From the NCBI GenBank assembly GCA_030633365.1, contig DAOVSY010000076.1, positions 1 to 10,613 on the forward strand: a DNA stretch of 10,613 bases, in the 5' to 3' direction. Made by a program: the position numbers and the translations under genes. The notes under the pieces were generated by a model, which did no database searches, was not told the origin of the DNA, and saw only the letters and a list, made by a program, of their open reading frames with translations. Shown in pieces: positions 6,092 to 10,613 of this stretch. Source of the DNA: Spirochaetaceae bacterium. Its GTDB lineage: Bacteria; Spirochaetota; Spirochaetia; B11-G9. Within the stretch, counting starts at the first letter, position 1, and each line of letters starts with the position of its first letter.

Positions 6092-7054
6092 CTAAGATAA
6101 ATTGCGGAGGGATGTCTCTCCACCCCGGGCCCAGAGAGAAATTTCTTTTATGTCCGAGGGCTTTGTCCGGCAGCAGCCGCCAATTATGCTGGCCCCGGAT
6201 TTGTACCATCCCTGGGCGCTTTCGCTGTAGCTTTCTACTATTGATGCGCCATTCCAGGTTTTTGAATCCGGTAGGTACTCCTCTCCGGAGTTTGGATAGA
6301 GAATTACCGGCTTATCTGTGCTCTTTTTTATTTCACTGACAAGGGATTCCATATACTTGGGAGCAGTGCAGTTAATACCTACAGCTGCAACCTGCTTATG
6401 ATTGTTAAGCCATTCAGCGCAGGCTGAAATCTCCTCGCCGCTGTTTATGTGCCGGCCGTCTTTAGCGCTGAAGCTGATCCAGGCATATACCCCGGGATTC
6501 TCTTCCAGTAAAAAGGTAAGGGCTTTTGCCTCATCCAGACAGGGAATAGTCTCGCAGGCAAGGATATCCGGACCTGCTTCAATGAGGGTCTTTAACCTCT
6601 TTCGGTGGAAGTCCATAAGCTCATCCACTGTAAGGCCGTAGTTCCCCCGGTATTCGGATCCGTCTGCAAGAAAAGCTCCATAGGGGCCGACTGACGCAGC
6701 CACCAGGGGTTTAGGTCTGCCTTTTCTATTTCTTGTTTCGGCCCAGAAAGAGTCCCTGGCTTCTGCTGCAATTCTGACTGAAAGCTGAATAAGCTCTTCG
6801 GCCTCTTTCCCGCTCAACCCCCGTTTCTCAAAGCCCTCGTATGTTGCCTGGTAGCTGGCGGTTATCACACAGTCGGCTCCTGCATTATAATAATCAGTAT
6901 GAACCTTTCCGATTATTTCTGGATTTTCCATCAGCACCTTTGCGGACCAGAGTGGATCGTTCAGGTCACAGCCCCTATGCTCCAGTTCTGTGGCAAATGC
7001 CCCGTCCAGGATCATCATTGAATAAGTTTCCAGAATACTCTGTATTGGATTCAT
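6092..7054 (-). CDS. mmuM: Homocysteine S-methyltransferase
   Basis: The 320-residue protein matches the cobalamin-independent homocysteine methyltransferase family, with the expected length (E. coli MmuM is about 310). It transfers a methyl group from S-methylmethionine or S-adenosylmethionine to homocysteine, giving methionine in the cytoplasm. The barrel starts with I-L-D-G-A-F-A-T-E-L at 15-24. The zinc site is complete: C229 in G-I-N-C and C294/C295 in G-G-C-C. Y-P-N-S-G-E at 253-258 is also typical. The start is set by GGAGG at 7066-7062, seven bases before the ATG. A TATAAT box lies at 7079-7074, close to the ribosome site and without a clear -35. No MmuP-type S-methylmethionine permease is next to it, so the methyl donor remains open. 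The region is visibly richer in G+C than its right-hand neighbour (30 of 60 at 6541-6600). Confidence 0.93.
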   Translation of the reverse strand: MNPIQSILETYSMMILDGAFATELEHRGCDLNDPLWSAKVLMENPEIIGKVHTDYYNAGADCVITASYQATYEGFEKRGLSGKEAEELIQLSVRIAAEARDSFWAETRNRKGRPKPLVAASVGPYGAFLADGSEYRGNYGLTVDELMDFHRKRLKTLIEAGPDILACETIPCLDEAKALTFLLEENPGVYAWISFSAKDGRHINSGEEISACAEWLNNHKQVAAVGINCTAPKYMESLVSEIKKSTDKPVILYPNSGEEYLPDSKTWNGASIVESYSESAQGWYKSGASIIGGCCRTKPSDIKEISLWARGGETSLRNLS

Positions 7055-7151
7055 TCATCAGCCTCCGGGAATAATTATACATTAAATATCCAGAAGTTTT
7101 ACAGTATTTTTTTCTAATGAATTAACTGTGATTTGGTGCAAAAAACCCTGG

Positions 7152-7163
7152 ATACATATGTAT
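7152..7163. repeat. Perfect 12-bp palindrome in a divergent control region
   Basis: ATACATATGTAT is fully self-complementary and sits 11 bases upstream of the -35 box of the next gene, between divergent start codons. A dimeric repressor or activator could bind here. AT-rich palindromes also arise by chance, so this is only a candidate. Confidence 0.3.
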
Positions 7164-7174
7164 GGAGTAACGGG

Positions 7175-7203
7175 TTTAAACTCATTCTTTACTATGGTAA
7201 TAT
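7175..7203 (+). promoter_or_regulatory. Extended -10 promoter of the DUF1456 gene
   Basis: TTTAAA (7175-7180) and TAATAT (7198-7203) are separated by exactly 17 bases, and TGG immediately precedes the -10 as an extended -10 element. Predicted transcription start is near 7210, about 18 bases before the ATG. Confidence 0.6.
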
Positions 7204-7217
7204 CTGTTTTTAAACAG
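7204..7217. promoter_or_regulatory. Palindrome over the predicted transcription start (candidate operator)
   Basis: CTGTTT-TT-AAACAG directly follows the -10 box and covers the expected start site, running into the ribosome site AGGGAG. A repressor here would block the promoter. In RNA it could also form a 6-bp hairpin just before the ribosome site. Confidence 0.35.
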
Positions 7218-7227
7218 GGAGTTAACA

Positions 7228-7686
7228 ATGAATAATAACAATATTTTCAGACGTCTTCAAAATATATTTAACCTTGATAATACAAAAATGATAGAAATAT
7301 TCAATTTTGCAAATTTAAAAGTAAATAAGGACCAGATAAATAATTGGCTTAAAAATGTTGATGATCCAGGGTATATAAAGTTTGGAGATCATCAACTATC
7401 TCCGTTTCTTAATGGTCTAATTGATTATAAACGTGGGAAAAAAGAAGATTCAGTACCAAGAGAAGAAAAAAGATTAACAAACAATATTATATTTACAAAA
7501 TTAAAAATAGCATTGAACTATAAATCTGATGAAATTCTTGAAATTATGTCTCTGGCAGATTTCCCTCTTCGCAAACTGGAATTAAGTGCCTTATTTCGTA
7601 AACCAGGTAATAAACATTTTCGTGAGTGTCGGGATGAAGTTTTAGAGGGGTTTTTTAGAGGACTTGAAATTAAATATTGTTCTTAA
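7228..7686 (+). CDS. DUF1456 (YehS-like) family protein
   Basis: This 152-residue cytoplasmic protein has the two-repeat build of DUF1456. Residues 4-72 and 83-151 are each an all-helical unit that opens with a N-N-x-I-F-x-x-L or N-N-I-I-F-T-K-L type helix. Each continues through an I-F-N-F-A or I-M-S-L-A-D helix and ends with L-x-G-L or F-F-R-G-L. The first repeat has L-S-P-F-L-N-G-L-I-D-Y-K-R-G and the second E-V-L-E-G-F-F-R-G-L. E. coli YehS belongs to this family, whose function is unknown. AGGGAG a few bases before the ATG supports the start. The gene has its own promoter and a possible operator. Its base composition is extremely AT-rich at the 5' end (9 of 60 G/C at 7261-7320), unlike the methyltransferase gene next to it. 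Confidence 0.85.
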   Translation: MNNNNIFRRLQNIFNLDNTKMIEIFNFANLKVNKDQINNWLKNVDDPGYIKFGDHQLSPFLNGLIDYKRGKKEDSVPREEKRLTNNIIFTKLKIALNYKSDEILEIMSLADFPLRKLELSALFRKPGNKHFRECRDEVLEGFFRGLEIKYCS

Positions 7687-7687
7687 C

Positions 7688-7716
7688 TTTAATCTGTTGT
7701 AAAATACTCATATAAT
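7688..7716 (+). promoter_or_regulatory. Promoter of the DUF1707 / alpha-2-macroglobulin unit
   Basis: A perfect TATAAT (7711-7716) lies 17 bases after TTTAAT (7688-7693). It begins right after the DUF1456 stop codon and gives a leader of about 45 bases before the next ATG. This suggests the following two genes are transcribed separately from DUF1456, though read-through is possible because no terminator precedes it. Confidence 0.5.
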
Positions 7717-7718
7717 TG

Positions 7719-7760
7719 AACCTGGTCGGAACTTCGTTCCTGCTCGGTCATGCAACCTGG
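7719..7760. repeat. Short hairpin insert flanked by 7-bp direct repeats in the leader
   Basis: AACCTGG occurs at 7719-7725 and again at 7754-7760, bracketing 28 bases that are richer in G+C than their surroundings. Inside is a hairpin GGAAC-TTC-GTTCC (7728-7740). The layout looks like a tiny palindromic element with a target-site duplication, or an RNA structure in the 5' leader just before the ribosome site. Confidence 0.4.
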
Positions 7761-7768
7761 GGTAGAAT

Positions 7769-8371
7769 ATGACAGATATGATTAATCCGGATAACAAACC
7801 TATTAAACTGCAGAGAGAAGAAGCTATAAAAAAACTTGAACATAACTTTGCTCATGGTCATCTGGAGGTAGAAGAATTTGAAAGTCGTCTGGATCTGGCT
7901 TTAAATACAACTCTTCCACAGGATCTGGCAAGAATTACAGCAGATCTGGCTGTAATACCTGTAAATTTAGAAAACTCTTCAGACATTATAATAAATACAG
8001 GAAAAGTTCGTTCAGAGGAAGTATTTCTTAGTATTTTGAGTGGTGTTGAGCGGAAGGGCGTTTGGAAACCTGCAAGAAAAAATAAACTCTTTACTCTGAT
8101 GGGTGGTATGGATCTCGATTTTTCAGAGGCAATTTTTCCTCCAGGAGTAACAGAGATAGAGTTTCTCTGTTTAATGGGTGGTGTTGATATTATAGTTCCG
8201 AATGGAATTAATGTAGAAGTAAAAGGACTTCCCATAATGGGAGGAATAGATAAGAAAGTTTCAGATGAGCATTATCCAGGCAGTCCCACACTTAAAATAT
8301 CAGGAATAGTTCTTATGGGAGGAATTGATATTAAACATCCTAAACGGAAAAAACGTCGCTGGGGCAGATAA
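7769..8371 (+). CDS. DUF1707 / LiaF C-terminal-like protein
   Basis: The 200-residue protein joins an N-terminal DUF1707-type helical segment (about 14-65) to a C-terminal beta domain like that of LiaF, the cell-wall-active-antibiotic response protein. The first part shows R-E-E-A-I-K-K-L-x-x-x-F-A-H-G-H-L-E-V-E-E-F-E-S-R-L. The second has S-G-V-E-R-K-G at 91-97 and four regularly placed strand motifs: L-M-G-G-M-D (110), L-M-G-G-V-D (135), I-M-G-G-I-D (156) and L-M-G-G-I-D (182). There is no membrane helix, and the tail is strongly basic (K-R-K-K-R-R). In LiaF the C-terminal domain takes part in sensing envelope stress with a two-component system, but no kinase or regulator is visible here. 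The stop codon directly abuts the ATG of the alpha-2-macroglobulin gene, so the two are surely co-translated. CTGGGGTAGA before the ATG is a modest ribosome site. Confidence 0.85.
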   Translation: MTDMINPDNKPIKLQREEAIKKLEHNFAHGHLEVEEFESRLDLALNTTLPQDLARITADLAVIPVNLENSSDIIINTGKVRSEEVFLSILSGVERKGVWKPARKNKLFTLMGGMDLDFSEAIFPPGVTEIEFLCLMGGVDIIVPNGINVEVKGLPIMGGIDKKVSDEHYPGSPTLKISGIVLMGGIDIKHPKRKKRRWGR

Positions 8372-10613
8372 ATGAAAAAAAATCTTTTTCTTCTTTTTAT
8401 GGCGCTTATTCTATTTATAAGTATTTCCAGTTGTAAAAAAGAGGGTGAAGTTTTTGATAATACCAATCCTGCTTCAGATAATAGAAGCAGTTCCAGTTTT
8501 TCCAGTGAAAATCAAGATACCGGGCTATTTAAAGTCATGGATAATCTTCCTGTAAAATATTACCCGGATGGTATAGATATAAATCTGGAACAGGTAACTA
8601 CTGTAATAGAATCTGATGATCCTCTGATGATTTCAGATTATGGCCCCAGGGGAGAGCTTCCGACTGAACTTGAATATCCTTCTATTTGGGTTCTTTTTTC
8701 CCAGCCTATTATTCCGCTTGCACAGTTGGGCAGTTCTTCTGATGCTAGTGATATTCTTAAAATTGAACCTGCATTGGATGGAATTTACCGGTGGTATGGA
8801 ACAAAGCTTTTAAGTTTTGAAGCCAGTGAAAAAGGCCTCCCCCAGCATATTTATAATATTGGTATTAACAATCAGCTTATGTCTCTTGGAGGCAAACAAC
8901 TGTCCGGAAGAAACAGTTTTAGTTTTCACACTGAATACCTTTCTATGGTTTCAATTGTTCCAGGCAGGGGTGGAACTTTTTTAGAAAATGAAGTCCCTGT
9001 TTCTGAAGCATCTAAAATTACTGTTGCATTTAATTACCCTGTTAATCTGGAAGTTATAAGTAAATATTTGAGTATTAGTTCTAACGGGAAAAATTATCAA
9101 TTTAGTATTGGAAGACCTGAAGATAAAGAGGGACGCAGAACAAAAGAAGAATTATCTAAATATGCTGTTCTTGAACTTATTGGGACATTAAAAGAAGACA
9201 GTACAGTCTTTGTTACAATGTTAGAAGGAGCAAGATCAGAAACTCACTACATTGGAACACCAGAAGATGAAGAGATGAGTTTTAAAACCTTTGGATCTTT
9301 TTCGTTTGTAAAATCATCTGCAAGGTCATATTCTTTTCCAGGTAGTTCAGCAGGTGATTCCAATCCAGTATATCTTGAGTTCTCCCATCCTGTAAATAAT
9401 GATAATTTGGAAAAATTGATTTCCTCCTTTCCTGAACTTTTTATTAAAAATACAAATATTACAGTGTGGAACAATATTATTAAAATTTCCAATTTACCAG
9501 TGGAATACGATAAGTCATATATTTTCCAGCTTTCATCTGAAATTAAGGATATTTATGGTCGGGAGTTAAATAATACAAAAACAGTAACTGTGGATATCCC
9601 TGAAGCATCATCCTATGTGTGGTTTCCTAATTTGGGATCGTTAATGTTGGAATCGACATTTGATCCTAAAATAATATATGAGTTTCAGAATATTTTCGAT
9701 GGTGACTGGAAGGTTGATTCCATAGCAGACCCCTATAAAAGCTTTACTTCGGAGGAACTTGTTCCTTTTAATTTTTCTGGTATAGAAAAAAATATTAGGC
9801 ACTTTCAGGTAGAAGATCTCGAGCCATGGCTAAGCAGTGCTGGAACAGGTTGGGTTGGATTTTCCTGGAACTTTGAAGAACCTGATGAAGATGGCCTAAG
9901 ACCTGTCTGGGGTAAAAGAGATCTGCAGTTGCAGGTAACTGATCTGGCTCTTACAACACGTTATGGATACAATAAAGTTGTAACCCTTATTTCCAGTTTA
10001 TTAACTGGAAAAGTTGTTAATGGAGCAAAAGTATCCCTCCTGCGGGATCGGGAAGTTCTTCGGCAAATAAGTACAAATGAATCAGGGTTGGCTATTTTTT
10101 ACCTTGAGGATGGAGAGTACAGTAAGTATTTCTCTGATAATGAAAACAGATGGAAGGATCATATTCGATTCAGAGTTGAAACAGATTCTGACTCAATAGA
10201 GTTTATACCCAATAACTCACATAATATCTGGCATATGGGTATATATAATGTAGAAACTCCTATAAGTATTCAGAAACCCGCTATGGAGACTTTGATTTTT
10301 ACAGACAGAGGCCTCTATCGTCCTGGAGAAACTATGACTTTCCGGGGTATCGATAGAATCTTGAGTTTAGGTGAATATTCTTCTTTTAGCGGGTCTTATA
10401 CAATACGTTTAAAAGAGCCCTCTTATGATGGTAAAATATTAGCAGAAGAAGCTGGGTTCTCTTCAGAATCTGGTGGGTTTTATGGCAGTTTTACACTTCC
10501 TCAAAATCTATCTCCCGGTTATTACAGGCTAATCTATTCCCGTGAAGGTGGATCAAAAGAGATTTCCTTTCAGGTTGCAAATTTTGAACGTCTGTCTTTT
10601 TCTGTGGATCTTA
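8372..10613 (+). CDS. Bacterial alpha-2-macroglobulin family lipoprotein (N-terminal 747 codons; continues past window)
   Basis: The frame is open from an ATG directly after the preceding stop to the right edge. Residues 1-20 are a lipoprotein signal with lipobox I-S-S-C, making C21 the lipidated residue. It is followed by K-K-E-G-E and a Ser/Asn-rich linker (about 28-50). Residues after that include beta-rich domains with Ig-like stretches such as V-P-V-S-E-A-S-K-I-T-V-A-F. The family signature T-D-R-G-L-Y-R-P-G-E is at 644-653, marking the start of the macroglobulin core (MG2/MG3 region in bacterial proteins), after a carboxypeptidase-like stretch near 550-585. Such proteins are periplasmic or surface-anchored protease traps, thought to protect the envelope. 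The bait region and any C-x-E-Q thioester would lie beyond the window, so activity cannot be judged. Bacterial members are often paired with the glycosyltransferase PbpC, which could follow downstream. Here the visible partner is a DUF1707/LiaF-C protein. Confidence 0.92.
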   Translation, partial: MKKNLFLLFMALILFISISSCKKEGEVFDNTNPASDNRSSSSFSSENQDTGLFKVMDNLPVKYYPDGIDINLEQVTTVIESDDPLMISDYGPRGELPTELEYPSIWVLFSQPIIPLAQLGSSSDASDILKIEPALDGIYRWYGTKLLSFEASEKGLPQHIYNIGINNQLMSLGGKQLSGRNSFSFHTEYLSMVSIVPGRGGTFLENEVPVSEASKITVAFNYPVNLEVISKYLSISSNGKNYQFSIGRPEDKEGRRTKEELSKYAVLELIGTLKEDSTVFVTMLEGARSETHYIGTPEDEEMSFKTFGSFSFVKSSARSYSFPGSSAGDSNPVYLEFSHPVNNDNLEKLISSFPELFIKNTNITVWNNIIKISNLPVEYDKSYIFQLSSEIKDIYGRELNNTKTVTVDIPEASSYVWFPNLGSLMLESTFDPKIIYEFQNIFDGDWKVDSIADPYKSFTSEELVPFNFSGIEKNIRHFQVEDLEPWLSSAGTGWVGFSWNFEEPDEDGLRPVWGKRDLQLQVTDLALTTRYGYNKVVTLISSLLTGKVVNGAKVSLLRDREVLRQISTNESGLAIFYLEDGEYSKYFSDNENRWKDHIRFRVETDSDSIEFIPNNSHNIWHMGIYNVETPISIQKPAMETLIFTDRGLYRPGETMTFRGIDRILSLGEYSSFSGSYTIRLKEPSYDGKILAEEAGFSSESGGFYGSFTLPQNLSPGYYRLIYSREGGSKEISFQVANFERLSFSVDL

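Noticed and set aside
4805..6100. Long plus-strand open frames opposite the SulP gene (4805-5221, 5531-6100)
   Set aside because: They are antisense to a complete, well-conserved SulP gene, have low-complexity Pro/Ile/Ser-rich translations and no ribosome sites.
7059..7227. SAM or T-box type riboswitch before the methionine-related mmuM gene
   Set aside because: The ribosome site is 7 bases from the ATG and a -10-like TATAAT is only about 20 bases upstream. No conserved aptamer-like helices are visible in the short leader.
9247..9492. Minus-strand 81-codon frame inside the alpha-2-macroglobulin gene
   Set aside because: It is a shadow of the continuous plus-strand lipoprotein frame with no start signals of its own.
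1..10613. CRISPR arrays, tRNA or rRNA genes, replication origin
   Set aside because: I saw no regularly spaced repeats, no tRNA cloverleaf or rRNA-like stretch, and no DnaA-box cluster on either strand.

Overview
The window looks like chromosomal DNA from an anaerobic or microaerophilic, low-to-medium G+C bacterium. A spirochaete of the Spirochaeta/Oceanispirochaeta type is my best guess. It rests on gene content (CDGSH/glutamate-synthase fusion, RAYT-type transposase with associated repeats, alpha-2-macroglobulin lipoprotein) and on the general look of the proteins. This is inference only: there is no rRNA or other phylogenetic marker.

Left part (1-1925): two minus-strand genes. The first is the N-terminal 264 codons of a protein that joins two CDGSH iron-sulfur motifs to a glutamate-synthase-type FMN domain. 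The second is a six-helix DUF4386 membrane protein with its own promoter-like sequence and a hairpin terminator. The 340 bases between them hold no convincing gene.

Scar region (about 1940-3050): the most rearranged part. A 94-base direct repeat occurs twice (1961-2054 and 2745-2838, 92 of 94 identical). Each copy carries the leader and first codons of a REP-associated tyrosine transposase (RAYT). The second copy runs into a truncated RAYT pseudogene and the first stops after seven codons. Between them lie a pair of direct repeats resembling an insertion-sequence end, an AT-rich unrecognised secreted protein, and a small ORF cut off exactly by the second repeat.

Middle (3126-7054): three well-formed housekeeping-type genes. 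These are a plus-strand DEAD-box RNA helicase, a convergent minus-strand SulP anion transporter with a STAS domain, and a minus-strand homocysteine S-methyltransferase. The last two may be loosely linked through sulfur metabolism, but they are 115 bases apart and that link is inference.

Right part (7059-10613): a divergent control region with two palindromes and a good extended -10 promoter leads into a very AT-rich DUF1456 (YehS-like) gene. A perfect TATAAT box after its stop codon and a short hairpin-bearing leader introduce a two-gene unit. This unit is a DUF1707/LiaF-C-type protein followed, with no gap, by the first 747 codons of an alpha-2-macroglobulin lipoprotein that runs off the window. 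The unit looks like an envelope-defence or envelope-stress operon. It is the best candidate for a functional association worth following, and the 1940-3050 scar is the best candidate for unusual genome dynamics.
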